From Zingiber officinale (taxonomy: Eukaryota > Streptophyta > Magnoliopsida > Zingiberales > Zingiberaceae): a stretch of DNA of 64,000 nucleotides. Location of the stretch: contig NC_056004.1 of NCBI RefSeq assembly GCF_018446385.1, positions 24,682,492 through 24,746,491 of the forward strand, written 5' to 3'. Position numbers and translations under genes: made by a program. The notes beneath the pieces were generated by a model. It made no database searches. It had not been told where the DNA came from and saw nothing but the letters and a program-made list of their open reading frames with translations. The first letter of the stretch is position 1. Every line of letters starts with the position of its first letter. Shown here piece by piece: positions 23,814-37,440 of the stretch.

Positions 23814-24673
23814 TGTTGGAACCTCAAGGTGTTTTGATGTGATCAAACGAATTAAATTAGGTCCTATTTTGTCTAATCCTTATGTCTAAGTGTACAGGAG
23901 ATTAGGAACACAGGAAGTCGAGCGGAAGACGCGACTAGCGAGAAGGACGGCACGAGAGAGAGCCGACGGGCTCGGTGTGTCCGAGGGACGAGGTGACCGC
24001 GGAAGAGTACACCTGCGGACAAGAAGAACGTACGCGACATTCGAGAGACGAGAAACCGGGAAAGAAGGCTACTCGAGGAGAAGGCCAGAACTTGGGTTCG
24101 GGTGAGCCATATTCCGGATGGCCGAGATCACCCAAGCTAGTGGAGCCGGAACAGAAAACTCGGACCGAGACGAACTGAACCGGAGCAGTGGAATCGGACC
24201 ACAAAAAGTTAACTGGGTTGACTTAAGTGGTCCGGGCGCCCGAAACCATTCTGGGTGCCCGGAAGTGGATTTTGACCAGATCGAGTTTTGACTCGATCTG
24301 AACATTGGGAGATAAAATTTTATCCCCCCCAGGGCGCCCCGATCAGTGCTATAAATATAGCACTGATTAGCACAGATCATTTAACTCACTTGTAATCAGT
24401 TTCTTAGTGCTTTACTTTTCTGTCTGTACTCTCAAGGCTATAAAAGGCTACTCCGCCCGAAGGAGATCGTCAGATAGTGCACCGTATTCGTCTTGGATTA
24501 GCAATCCTCTTATTGCAAACTAAGTAAATCTCTTGTATCTGATTTTTTTATTTAGTCTCTGTTTCTTTTATTACAAGTGTCTGTTATTAAGTTGAAAATC
24601 CGAGAAAGATTTGTGTTAATTTTTGTAGGGCAATTCACCCCTCCCCTCTTGCTGGCCTCCAAAAGGACCAACA
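23814..24673 (+). mobile_element. 5' LTR of Sirevirus-like copia D
   Basis: 860-bp LTR from TGTTGGAACCTC to GGACCAACA. The TATA region is an inverted repeat, AGTGCTATAAATATAGCACT (24346-24365). The LTR is followed by a primer-binding site, which fixes plus-strand orientation and 5' LTR identity. It interrupts copia C within its integrase. The GC-rich open frames inside (23890-24380) are not genes. Confidence 0.88.
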
Positions 24674-24675
24674 AG

Positions 24676-24687
24676 TGGTATCAGAGC
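24676..24687 (+). other. Primer-binding site of copia D
   Basis: TGGTATCAGAGC, complementary to the 3' end of initiator tRNA-Met, two bases after the LTR. This is the standard plant copia primer site. Confidence 0.92.
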
Positions 24688-24709
24688 GAGGCGCTTCAGG
24701 AGGAGCCAT

Positions 24710-24757
24710 ATGTCTGTAAATTTTTTATTACAGCATGAGTACAAGTTTCCTTCGACT
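24710..24757 (+). pseudogene. Start of copia D gag, truncated
   Basis: The ATG at 24710 opens MSVNFLLQHEYKFPST, the beginning of a copia gag-like frame, and then meets TGA at 24758 (one residue of Thr before it). The following sequence belongs to another LTR (next entry), so only the first sixteen or so codons of gag survive. Confidence 0.55.
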
Positions 24758-24925
24758 TGAGGTATACAAATCATCTTAGTCATAGAGACTTATACTTTGA
24801 CATCTTAAGCAAGCATCTCATTGAGATGTAGATCCGAGATGATTGGGTATAAGTTGAAGTGTCCGAAGGTACTTGGATAGCCACAGAGGATTCACCACTC
24901 CTTGCGAGGAGACGTATATCCTATG

Positions 24926-27900
24926 TGTTGGTTGCTACTCGGAAAACCTAATGGTTCCACTGTACAAAAATTTTGTACAAAGGTTTGAACCTTTTCCTAG
25001 CTACCATGTGTTCTTTTAAATTAAACTTGGATCGCCTGCGGAACTTAACACGTTTGATCCAAAGTTTAATCTATTTGTTCTTTTAGGTTTAGACTTGGAT
25101 CTCCTGCGGAACTTAACACATTCGATCCAAATCACCTAAGTTATTAATTTCATTAAATATTAGTTTCCAAAATTGGCTTCCAGTACTGACATGGCGAGGC
25201 ACATGGCCTACTTGGATATGGGAGCAACCACCACCGACTGGACAAAGCCTTTTAAGGAAAACTAATATTTAATTTCCTTAAATAACTTTAGATGAACCGA
25301 AAAGAACAATCAAATCACAAGGAAAAGAAAAACAAAAAAAAAACACAACATCGAAAACAAATTCGAAATACTAGAATCGCATACCTCTTGTATTTGGTAT
25401 TATTTCCAAAAATAACTAGTATGATGCGGAAAGGAAAAACACTAGTTATACCTTTTAGAAAGACCTCTTGATCTTCTACCGTATTCCTCTTCTAACCTCG
25501 GACGTTGTGTGGGCAACGATCTTCCGAGATGAGAACCACCAAGCACCTTCTTCTTCCTTACAAGTTTCGGCCATCAAAACTTCTCCTAGGATGAAGAGGT
25601 TCGGCCACCACCACCATGCTCCAAGGGATGCTAGAAACAAAACTTTCTTTCTCTCCTTCTTCTTCTTCTTCTCTAAACTTGATCCGGCCACCATATGAGT
25701 CTCCACAAGAAGGATGAGGTTCGGCCATCAAAGAGAAGAGAGGAGGAGAGGATGGCCGGCCACACCAAAGAAGAAAAAGAGGGAGAAAATAGAATAGAGT
25801 TATTCACCACGAAGCCTTCTCTACCCCCTCTTTTATAATCCTTGGTATTGGCAAATAAGGAAAATTTAATAAAAACTTCCTTAATTCTTTTGCCATTGAA
25901 AAGGAAAATTTATTTAATTAAAAATAATTTTTCTTTTCAATTTACAATGGCCGGCCACACCATAAAATTTCCAAGCAAATAAAATTTTAAACACAAATTA
26001 AAACTTCCTTATTTGCTTCCGGAAATTTATAAAAAATTTCTCCAATAATTTTTATCCCTTCATGATTAGTTAAAAGGAAATTTTATAAATTAAATCTTTC
26101 TTTAAACATGTGGATAATTTCCGGAAAGTTATCTCTAAAAATTAAAATCTCCTTTCAATCTACAAATAAGGAAAGATATAAAATCTTTTCTTAATCTTTT
26201 GTAGAAACTAATAAAAGAGAATTATTAATTTTTTAAACTTTCTTTTAAATCATGAACATGGTTAAAAGGAAAGTTTTTACCAAAATTAAAATCAACCTTT
26301 TAATCTACAAATAAGGAAAGAGATTTAGCTCTTCTCTTAATCTTTTGTAAAATCTTATAAAATGAAAGATTTAAATTTTTAAACTCTCTTTTAAATCATG
26401 TTATCCACATAAGAAAAATTTTAAAAAATAAAAATCCTTTTATTTTAATTTGGGTTGGCCACACCAAGCTTGAACCCAAGCTAGGGCCGGCCACCTTGAA
26501 GCACCCATGAACCAAACTTTGGCCGGCCTTAGCTTGGTCTCCAAGCTAGCTTGGCCTGCTGTTGGTTGCTACTCGGAAAGCCTAGAGGTTCCACTGTACA
26601 AAAATTTTGTACAAAGGTCTGAACCTTTTCCTAGCTACCATGTGTTCTTTTAAATTAAATTTTGGATCGCCTGCGGAACTTAACACGTTTGATCCAAAAC
26701 TTAATCTATTTGTTCTTTTAGGTTTTGACTTGGATCTCCTGCGGAACTTAACACGTTCGACCCAAATCACCTTAAGTTATTAATTTCATTAAATATTAAT
26801 TTCCATAATTGGTTTCTAGTACTGACGTGACGAGGCACATGGCCTTCTTGGATATGGGAGCAACCACCACCGACTAGACAAAACCTTTTATAGAAATATA
26901 ATATTTAATTTCCTAAAATAACTTTAGGTTAACCGAAAAGAACAATCAAATCACAAGGAAAAATAAAACAAAAGAACACAACTTCGAAAAACATATTCTA
27001 AATACTAGAATCGTAAGCCTCTTGTATTTGGTATTATTTCCAAAAATAACTAGTATGATGCGGAAATAAAAAATACTAGTTATACCTTTTAGAAAGACCT
27101 CTTGATCTTCTACCGTATTCCTCTTCTAACCTCGGACGTTGTGTGGGCAACGATCTTCCGAGATGAGAATCCACCAAAGCACCTTCTTCTCCTTTCTTCA
27201 AGTTTCGGCCAAGCACAAAGCTTCCAAAAGATGAAGATCTTTTTCCACCAACCAAGCTCCAAGGGATACAAGCTTTCTCTCCTTCTTCTTCTTCTTCTCC
27301 AAGTAGTATCCGCCACCACAAGAGCTCCAAGCAAATAGAGAGGTTCGGCCACCACCAAGAGGAAGAGAGGGAGAGGGTTGGCCACAACACCAAGGAAAAG
27401 AGGGAGAGAAATAATAGAGGTTGTTCACCATGAAGCCTTCTCTACCCCCTCTTTTATAATCCTTGGTCTTGGCAAATAAGGAAATTTAATTAAAAACTTC
27501 CTTAATTCTTTTGCCATGAAAAGGAAAAATTTATTTAATTAAAAATAATTTTCCTTTTCTCAATTTACATGGCCGGCCACACCAAAGCTACAAACAAGGA
27601 GAGTTTTAATTAATTAAAACTTCCTATTTTGTCTCCAGAAATTTATAAAATTTCTCCAATAATTTAATCCCTTCATGATTGGTTTATAAAAAGGAAATTT
27701 AATAAATTAAAATCTTTCTTTTAAACATGTGGATAAAAAGAAAGTTATCTCTAAAATTAAAATCTCTTTTAATCTACAAATAAGGAAAGATATCAAATCT
27801 TTTCTCAATCTTTTGTAGAAACTAATAAAAGAGAATTATTAATTTTTAAACTCTCTTTTAAATCATGAACATGATTAAAAAGGAAAGTTTTCTTAAAATT

Positions 27901-30183
27901 TAAAATCCTCCTTTAATCAACAAATAAGGAGAGATTTCAAATTTTAAACTCTCTTTTAAACATGTAGATGATTTACAAATAAGGAAAGTTTTTACCAAAA
28001 ATTAAAACCATCCTTTTAAACTACAAATAAGGAAAGAGATTAATCTCTTCTCTTAATCTTTTGTAGAAAGCTATAAAAGGAAATTTTTAATTTTTAAACT
28101 CTCTTTTAAAATCATGATATCCACATAAGAAATAATTTTAATAAAAATCCTTTTAAATATTCTAGTGGTCGGCCACCTAAGCTTGGGACCCAAGCTTTGG
28201 CCGGCCACCTACATGGCTCATCCACTTGGTCTTGGCCGGCCCTAGCTTGGGTTCCAAGCTAGCTTGGCCGGCCCCATTGGATGGGTAAGAAGGTGGGTAT
28301 GCGGTGGGTATAAATCTCTATATACTAGAGGCTACGATAGGGACCGAGAGGAGGAATTGGTTTTGGTCTCCCGATGAAATTAAGCATCCCGTGCCCGAAC
28401 ACACAACTAAATTTCATCAATAATAATTCATTCCACTAAAGAACTATTATTGAACTACCGCACCAATCCCAAATTATATTTTGGGCTCCTTCTTATTATG
28501 AGTGTGTTAGTCTCCCTGTGTTTAAGATAACAAATGTCCACTAATTAAGTAAGTTACTAACAACTCGCTTAATTAATATCTAGCTCCAAGAGTAGTACCA
28601 CTCAACTTCATCGTCATGTCGGACTAAGTCCACCTGCAGGGTTTACATGACAATCCTTATGAGCTCCTCTTGGGGACATTCTCAACCTAGATCACTAGGA
28701 CACAGTTTCCTTCTATAGTCAACAACACACACTATAAGTGATATCATTTCCCAACTTATCGGGCTTATTGATTTATCGAACTAAATCTCACCCATTGATA
28801 AATTAAAGAAATAAATATCAAGTATATGTGCTTGCTATTATATTAGGATTAAGAGCACACACTTCCATAATAACTGAGGTCTTTGTTTCTTTATAAAGTC
28901 AGTATAAAAGAAACGACCTCTAATGGTCCTACTCAATACACTCTAAGTGTACTAGTGCAATTATATAGTTAAGATAAACTAATACCTAATTACACTACGA
29001 CCTTCCAATGGTTTGTTCCTTTCCATTATGGTCGTGAGCTACTGTTTATAATTTATAAGGTACTGATAACATGATCCTCTGTGTGTGACACCACACACCA
29101 TGTTATCTACAATATAAATTAATTGAACAACTACATTTATCATAAATGTAGATATTTGACCAACGTGATTCTTATTTCTAGATAAATGTTTATACCAAAA
29201 GCTAGACTTTTAGTATACACTCTAACACCTGCCCCTATGGGATGGGTAAGAAGGTGGGTATAGTATTCTATAATTAAGAGGCTACGATAGGGACCGAAAG
29301 GAGGAATTGGTTTTGGTCTCCCGATAAAATTAAGCATCCCGTGTTCGCCCCGAACACACAACTTAATTTTATCAATAATAATTCATTCCACTAGAGAACT
29401 ATTATTGAACTACCGCACAAAACCTAAATTACATTTTGGGCTCCTTCTTATTATGAGTGTGTTAGTCGCCCTGTGTTTAAGATAACAAATGCCCACTAAT
29501 TAAGTAAGTTACTGACAACTCACTTAATTAATATCTAGCTCCAAGAGTAATACCACTCAACTTCATCGTCATGTCAGACTAAGTCCACCTGCAGGATTTA
29601 ACATGACAATCCTTATGAGCTCCTCTTGGGGACATTCTCAACCTAGATCACTAGAACACAGTTTCCTTCTATAATCAACAACACACACTATAAGTGATAT
29701 CATTTCCCAACTTATCGGGCTTATTGATTTATCGAACTAAATCTCACCCATTGATAAATTAAAGAAATAAATATCAAATATATGTGCTTGTTATTATATT
29801 AGGATTAAGAGCACATACTTCCATAATAACTGAGGTCTTTGTTCCTTCATAAAGTCAGTATAAAAGGAACGACCTCAAATGATCCTACTCAATACACTCT
29901 AAGTGTACTAGTGTAATTATATAGTTAAGATAAACTAACACCTAATTACACTATGACCTTCCAATGGTTTGTTCCTTTCCATCTTGGTCGTGAGCTACTG
30001 TTTATAATTTATAAGGAACCGATAACATGATCTTCTGTGTGTGACACTACACACCATGTTATCTACAATATAAATTAATTGAGCAACTATATTTATCGTA
30101 AATATAGACATTTGACCAATGTGATTCTTATTTCTAGATAAATGTTTATACCAAAAGCTAGGTTTTTAGTATACATCCTAACA
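24926..30183 (-). repeat. 3' LTR of copia E (interrupted)
   Basis: From TGTTGGTTGCTACTCGG to ATACATCCTAACA. Contains a minus-strand TATA box in CCAAGGATTATAAAAGAGG (near 25832-25850), CCGGCCA-rich patches, and the recurrent open frame at 25468-25706 (both strands), which also occurs at 27102-27338 and 35398-35636. That frame is LTR sequence, not a gene. Confidence 0.93.
26560..29227 (-). mobile_element. Solo LTR of the same family nested inside the 3' LTR
   Basis: 2668-bp LTR (TGTTGGTTGCTACTCGG to ACACTCTAACA) inserted into the 3' LTR of copia E with target duplication CCTGC (26555-26559 and 29228-29232). On both sides the host LTR continues as in the intact copy at 34857-37440 (...AAGCTAGCTTGG then CCCCTATGGGATGGG). 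It is an LTR-in-LTR nest from the same family. Confidence 0.95.
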
Positions 30184-33100
30184 ATCTCCCACTTATACTA
30201 AAAGACTAAGCTGCCATATCTGCTGCCATACATCTGATTCCCAACCCTTCAACATGCCCATCAAAAGCTCTTGCCTTAAGGACCTTAGTGAAAGAATCTA
30301 TAGGTCATCACCTGATGCAATCTAGGCGGCAACAACTTCTCCTCGTTTATATGATTTCTCGTATTAGGTGGTACTTGCGCTCTATTGTGTTTACTTGCCT
30401 TATAGACTTATGGTTTCTTCGAGTTTGCTACTGCACCAATATTATTACAATAAATTGTAATAATTTTTGGACAAACCAGAAATTATATCTAAGTCTATCT
30501 TGAGGTTATTGAGTCATCCAGTTTTTATGGCTACCTCAGAGGTTTGTCATATACTAAGCTTCTATGGTGGAGTCCAGAAAAACACCTATGCTTATCACTC
30601 TTCCATAGTTATGACTTTACCTCCTAAAGTAAACACAAAACCCCGAGGTTGACTTACTATTGTCCCTTTCCGATTGGATGTTAAAATCCATGCAACCCAC
30701 AGGGAACAAATTATTTGCCTTATAAGCTAGCATATAATCTCTAGTGCCTCTAAGGTACTTCAATATATGTTTTACCGCAGATCAATGTCCTTGTCTAGAG
30801 TTGCTTTGATATCTACTAACTATGCCCACGGTAAAATAGATATCCAGTCTCGTACACAGCATTGCATACATTAGGCTTCCCACAGCCGAAGCATAAGGAA
30901 CTGCCTTTATGTCCTTTATCTCCTTTGATGTCTACGGAGATATTTCTTTAGATAAAGTTACTCCATGCTAAAAAGGTAAGAAACCTTTCTTGGAGTTTTG
31001 CATGCTTAAAATGAGCAAAGATTTTTTTTTGATATATGAAGCTTGGGATAATTAAAATATTCTTTTCTTGCGATCCCTTATTACTTTGATCCCAAGAATA
31101 TATTCATTCTCCCAAGTCCTTCATATCGAATTGTTTGGACAACCATACCATTACTTCTGACAACATTTTGATATTGTTTCCAACTACCAAAATGTTATCT
31201 ACGTATAATACAAGAAATATCACCACGTTTCCATCACACCTTTTGTATACACAAGACTTATCCGATTACTAAATAAATCCATAGGTCAGGATTCCTTTGA
31301 TAAATCGGATGTTCCAAGACCTTGAAGCTTTGCCTCAGTCCATAGACTGATTCAGCTTGCACACAAAATGCTCTTTGCCCTTTGCAATGAACCCTTCTGG
31401 TTGTTTTGTATGGATGCTTTCTTCAAGACTTCCATTAAGGAATGTTGTCTTGATATCCACTTGCTAAATAGATAAAAGAATCCGGATAGACTTAAGCATG
31501 ACTACCAGTGAAAAAGTTTCCTTTTTCATCAAGCCTTGCTTTGAAAGTTTCCACCTTCCTGTCTATCCATCTTTTCCTATTGTAGACATATTTTCACCCA
31601 ATGGCTTTTACACCATCTGGTGGTTCTACAAGCTTCCAGATTTGATTAGAATACTTATATTCTAATTCTGTATTCATTGCTCTTTGCCAAGATGCTACAT
31701 CTTTATTTTGGAGTGCTTCATCATATTTCCGGGATCAGACTCATGTTCATTTGGGATCAAGTCCAAAAACTTTCCCAAAACATAAATTCTTTTGGTTGTT
31801 TGACAACCCTCCCACTACGATGATGTACTGTCTATAATTATGTATCAATTGTGATACGTGTTACAGTTTCTTGTGATATTTCATCTTGTACAGTTGGTAC
31901 TAGATTAGACATTTCCTTTATAGTTTCTTTAAGAACAAATTTACTTATGGGCTTGTGGTTTATTACATAGTCCTTTTCTAAAAATCGATCATTGATGCTA
32001 ACAATGACCTTCTGATTTTTAAGACTATAAACATACTTTCATTTCTCTAGGATAACTTACAAATAAGTGAATTCCTGTCCAACTTATCATTATCTCTCTT
32101 CAGCATATGTGTTGGACTACCCGAATCTGAATATGCTTCAAAATAGGTTTATGCCTATTTAGCAATTCTATATGAGTAGAGAGTTATGACTTTGGAAGGT
32201 ACTATGTTCACTTCTGTTTCCAGAGTATATCTTTAAAATGAATTTGGTAATTTTCCAAATAACTCATCATCAATCTACTTATTTCCATAAGAGTCCTATA
32301 CCTTCCTTTTTCTACACCATTCTGTAGGGGTGTACCAGGTGCAGTTAGTTTGGATTGAATCCCTACTTTTGATAAGTGACTCCTAAATTCTCCCAAGAGG
32401 TACTTGCCACTACGATCTCACCGTAGTGTCTTGATACTTTTACTTTGACATTTCTCCGCATCAGCCTTGTACTCTTTGAACTAATCAAAGTACTTAGTCT
32501 TGCGGCACATTAAGTAAATGTATTTGTATCTTGAATAGTTATCTATAAAATAGATGAAATATTCGATACTACCTCTTGCTTGGATAGTCATAAGATCACA
32601 CAAATCAGAATGAACCAATTCCAACATATCTTTGGCTCTATACCCCTTAGACTTAAAAGCTTCTTGGTTATTTTTCCTTCCAAGTAAGACTCACAGGTTG
32701 GAAAGATTTCCACTACTAATGAACCCAAAAGTTCATCAGCTACCAATGAATCTTACTTAAGTTAATATAACCTAGCTTTAGATGTCAAAGATATAATTGA
32801 TTCATTTCTGAAGGTTGCTTTCTCTTAAAGTTAGAAGATGTGTTACTAATTTCCATTTGTTGCATCGTGAGAGTTATTGGATTATAAATTGTCAACCAAC
32901 ATACCGGAATAGATAACTTCCCTATTTTTCTTGATAACAACTTTGTTATCAAAATAGACACAATATCTATTCTATAATAGTTTAGAAACTGAAATCAGGT
33001 TCTTTTTAAACTTAGTATGTAAAGACAATTTTTAATAATCCATATTTTATTCCTATTAGAGAATAAACCTCTCCCACTGCAACAGCTGCTACTATTGCAG

Positions 33101-33435
33101 TAATGCCTATGTGGATGGTGTTTTTATTTTCATTTAGTTGTCGGGTTTCCTGGAACCCTGCAATGAATTGCAGACATGATTAATGGCATCTGTATCTACA
33201 CTCCAGGTTCTGGTAGATAACACCACTAGACATGTTTTAACTAATGAATTAAATACACCTAAATTGTTCTTAGTTCTAAGAAGACAGTCTACCTTAATGT
33301 CCAAGTCATATTTCTAATCATTACAATTGAGACTACTAAGTCTTTTCTATAGTATAACAACTAGGGGATTAACAAACATTTTAAATCCTAAGAATCACAA
33401 AAATATTTGGTCAAGATCAATTCTTTTAAAATCCC

Positions 33436-33834
33436 TATGAACTTTGTATGCCACGATAGTGTGGACGTATACAAAATCAAAAAAAATAAATTTATCCATT
33501 AATTTTATTATCTCGTCAACTTTACTTTATGACGAATAAAATTAATAGTTGATCTGTCTTTGATCAAATATTTGGTCAAAACTTTTTGAATTTAAAATAA
33601 CATTGATTCCTCAAACAATATTATTTAAATTTACCAATACCTCAAATACCGTGAATTTTGCATGCCACGATAGTGTGGACGTATACAAAATTTAAACATT
33701 TGTAAGAGGAGGGTTTTACCCATTAATTATCTTGTCAATAAATCTTTATGACAAAATAAAATTACCTCAAACACCGTGAATTTTGTATGCCACGATAGTG
33801 TGGACGTATACAAAATCAAACATTTGTAAGAGGA
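33436..33834 (-). repeat. Three hairpin-forming repeats in copia E
   Basis: Three copies (33436-33478, 33641-33711, 33764-33834) share TTTTGTATGCCACGATAG followed by TGTGGACGTATACAAAAT. The second and third also share AACATTTGTAAGAGGAG. Within each, TTTTGTAT pairs with ATACAAAA and CCAC with GTGG, giving a stem-loop. They lie 1.0-1.4 kb inside the 5' end of the element. Confidence 0.8.
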
Positions 33835-34840
33835 GTTTTTAATTTTATTATCTTGTCAACTTATTTATTTGACAAATTAATAGTTGGTTTTCTTCGGTCA
33901 CACAAACAATAGCAGTGACTCTGATTGGGAGGATACTATTAGATGTACCTAAGTGTATACCATTACTTGACACTAAGTCCATTAATAAGATTATGCCCCT
34001 TCCGATGGGGAAGATCACACGCTCTTAATTAACTTCCTATAGTCATCCAAAATGGAAGTTTAAGCTAGTGATCTACAAACAAGCTCATCCGATATGGAGG
34101 AAGGCACTCAGAGCCAACGCGCAAGCTTGTTGCATCACTTATAAACCAGTAATGGAGACCGTGAAATTTATTTAAAAATAAATCCCTCTCCCACTCAGTT
34201 ATTTAAAGTGAGGAATTTTGACTATGCTAGCCTACTTAGCATGCATACTAACAAGCACACACAACACAGCATAAAAAGTAATAAATAGAAAAACTAATTT
34301 TCAACTATTATGGCTTTTATCTATTGGTGTCCTCCGTGTGTCGCCAACCCTAGCTGCTGCCATCTTTGGCCACTGCCACCGGGTCTAGTTGTCGCATCCA
34401 TTTTGCTCCTTGTTCCGCTGCGCCTCTGGTCCTCAAAAGGTTCCACGCCTTGCAAGATTCGATCCGCGACATAAATAGAATTTTACATTTTTCGATCCTA
34501 TATTCCTCGAAGAAATGTACATGTAAACTTGATCGAACATAAAATAAAATTTACATCCATCGATCCTATATTCCATAAAAGGAATGTAGATGTAACTAGA
34601 TCAAAAAATAAAATTCTAATAAAACTAAATACAGCTCCTGCTGTATTATATAATACAATCATGCACACAGAATAAAATGCCCTTGACATGTCCAAGGGTC
34701 CAATCACACACATAATAACTATAAGTCATAATAGTTGGATCCTGCATCCACAAAGTTAGCACATCCTACTATTAACCTGCCTAAATTATGTATGACGTGT
34801 GCATAATTAAACTAATACCAAATACACAGAGGCAAAACCC

Positions 34841-34856
34841 TAGCTCTGATACCAAT
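34841..34856 (-). other. Primer-binding site of copia E
   Basis: Plus strand TAGCTCTGATACCAAT; on the minus strand TTGGTATCAGAGCTA follows the 5' LTR by one base. It matches the initiator tRNA-Met complement. Confidence 0.9.
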
Positions 34857-37440
34857 TGTTGGTTGCTACTTGGAAAACCTAATGGTTCCACTGTACAAAA
34901 ATTTTGTACAAAGGTCTGAACCTTTTCCTAGCTACCATGTGTTCTTTTAAATTAAACTTGGATCGCCTGCGGAACTTAACACGTTTGATCCAAAGTTTAA
35001 TCTATTTGTTCTTTTAGGTTTAGACTCGGATCTCCTGTGGAACTTAACACGTTCGATCCAAATCACCTATGTTATTAATTTTATTAAATATTAGTTTCCA
35101 AAATTAGCTTCCAGTACTGACGTGGCGAGGCACATGGCCTTCTTGGATATGGGAGCAACCACCACCGACTAGACAAAGCCTTTTAAGGAAAACTAATATT
35201 TAATTTCCTTAAATAACTTTAGGTCAACCGAAAAGAACAATCAAATCACAAGGAAAAGAAAAACAAAAAAAAACACAACATCGAAAACAAATTCGAAATA
35301 CTAGAATCGCATGCCTCTTGTATTTGGTATTATTTTCAAAAATAACTAGTATGATGCGGAAAGGAAAAACACTAGTTATACCTTTTAGAAAGACCTCTTG
35401 ATCTTCTACCGTATTCCTCTTCTAACCTCGGACGTTGTGTGGGCAACGATCTTCCGAGATGAGAACCACCAAGCACCTTCTTCTTCCTTACAAGTTTCGG
35501 CCATCAAAACTTCTCCTAGGATGAAGAGGTTCGGCCACCACCACCATGCTCCAAGGGATGCTAGAAACAAAACTTTCTTTCTCTCCTTCTTCTTCTTCTT
35601 CTCTAAACTTGATCCGGCCACCATATGAGTCTCCACAAGAAGGATGAGGTTCGGCCATCAAAGAGAAGAGAGGAGGAGAGGATGGTCGGCCACACCAAGG
35701 AACAAAAAGAGGGAGAAAATACAATAGAGTTATTCACCACGAAGCCTTCTCTACCCCCTCTTTTATAATCCTTGGTCTTGGCAAATAAGGAAAATTTAAT
35801 AAAAACTTCCTTAATTCTTTTTCCATTGAAAAGGAAAATTTATTTAATTAAAAACAATTTTTCTTTTCAATTTACAATGGCCGGCCACACCATAAAATTT
35901 CCAAGCAAATAAAATTTTAAACACAAATTAAAACTTCCTTATTTGCTTCCGGAAATTTATAAAAAATTTCTCCAATAATTTTTATCCCTTCATGATTGGT
36001 TAAAAGGGAATTTTATAAATTAAATCTTTCTTTAAACATGTGGATAATTTTCGGAAAGTTATCTCTAAAAATTAAAATCTCCTTTCAATCTACAAATAAT
36101 GAAAGATATCAAATCTTTTCTTAATCTTTTGTAGAAACTAATAAAAGAGAATTATTAATTTTTTAAACTTTCTTTTAAATCATGAACATGGTTAAAAGGA
36201 AAGTTTTTACCAAAATTAAAATCAACCTTTTAATCTACAAATAAGGAAAGAGATTTAACTCTTCTCTTAATCTTTTGTAGAATCTTATAAAAGGAAAGAT
36301 TTAAATTTTTAAACTCTCTTTTAAATCATGTTATCCACATAAGAAAAATTTTAAAAAATAAAAATCCTTTTATTTTAATTTGGGCCGGCCATACCAAGTT
36401 TGAACCCAAGCTAGGGCCGGCCACCTTGAAGCACCCATGAACCAAACTTTGGCCGGCCTTAGCTTAGTCTCCAAGCTAGCTTGGTTGGCCCCTATGGGAT
36501 GGGTAAGAAGGTGGGTATAGTATTCTATAATTAAGAGGCTACGATAGGGACCGAGATGAGGAATTAGTTTTGGTCTCCCGATAAAATTAAACATCCCGTG
36601 TTCGCCCCGAACACACAACTTAATTTTATCAATAATAATTCATTCCACTAGAGAACTATTATTGAACTACCGCACCAATCCCAAATTACATTTTGGGCTC
36701 CTTCTTATTATGAGTGTGTTAGTCTCCCTGTGTTTAAGATAACAAATGTCCACTAATTAAGTAAGTTACTGACAACTCACTTAATTAATATCTAGCTCCA
36801 AGAGTAATACCACTCAACTTCATCGTCATGTCAGACTAAGTCCACCTGCAGGGTTTAACATGACAATCCTTATGAGCTCCTCTTGGGGACATTCTCAACC
36901 TAGATCACTAGGACATAGTTTCCTTCTATAATCAACAACACATACTATAAGTGATATCATTTCCCAACTTATCGGGCTTATTGATTTATCGAACTAAATC
37001 TCACCCATTGATAAATTAAAGAAATAAATATCAAATATATGTGCTTGTTATTATATTAGGATTAAGAGCACACACTTCCATAATAACTGAGGTCTTTGTT
37101 CCTTCATAAAGTCAGTATAAAAGGAACGACCTCAAATGGTCCTACTCAATACACTCTAAGTGTACTAGTTTAATTATATAGTTAAGATAAACTAACACCT
37201 AATTACACTACGACCTTCCAATGGTTTGTTCCTTTCCATCTTGGTCGTGAGCTACTGTTTATAATTTATAAGGAACCGATAACATGATCTTTTGTGTGTG
37301 ACACCATACACCATGTTATCTACAATATAAATTAATTGAGCAACTACATTTATCGTAAATGTAGACATTTGACCAATGTGATTCTTATTTCTAGATAAAT
37401 GTTTATACCAAAAGCTAGGCTTTTAGTATACATCCTAACA
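34857..37440 (-). repeat. 5' LTR of copia E
   Basis: 2584 bp, TGTTGGTTGCTACTTGG to ATACATCCTAACA, nearly identical to the 3' LTR apart from scattered substitutions and without the nested LTR. It adjoins the primer-binding site at its left border and the CTATG duplication at its right. Confidence 0.94.

Larger units (their letters stand above)
30184..34856 (-). pseudogene. Decayed copia E internal region (pol traces)
   Basis: Minus-strand pol is recognisable only in pieces. 32396-32208 reads GEFRSHLSKVGIQSKLTAPG and then TPLQNGVEKGRYRTL, an integrase core end. Near 31230-31190 there is LYVDNILVVGN, a mutated RT YVDD box (the second Asp is Asn). Around 30830-30720 there are RT/RNase H-like words. 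No gag frame is visible in 32400-34800. Stops occur throughout. Confidence 0.75.
24926..37440 (-). mobile_element. Full-length copia element E with CTATG target duplication
   Basis: Complete LTR retrotransposon with perfect 5-bp target duplication CTATG (24921-24925 and 37441-37445). The left LTR (3' LTR) is 24926-30183 including a nested solo LTR, net about 2585 bp. The right LTR (5' LTR) is 34857-37440, 2584 bp. The internal region is 30184-34856. A purine tract (AAGTGGGAGAT, minus strand) lies at the left LTR border and a primer-binding site at the right LTR border. The two LTRs look nearly identical by eye. Pol is ruined, so it moved long ago or was mobilised by another element. Confidence 0.95.

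Noticed and set aside
25468..25706. A 76-codon open frame found three times (also near 27102 and 35398)
   Set aside because: Its recurrence is explained by the LTRs of copia E. It is open on both strands and no protein family is recognised.
33436..33834. CRISPR-like spaced repeats
   Set aside because: Only three copies with unequal spacing inside a plant retrotransposon; CRISPR arrays do not occur in this setting.
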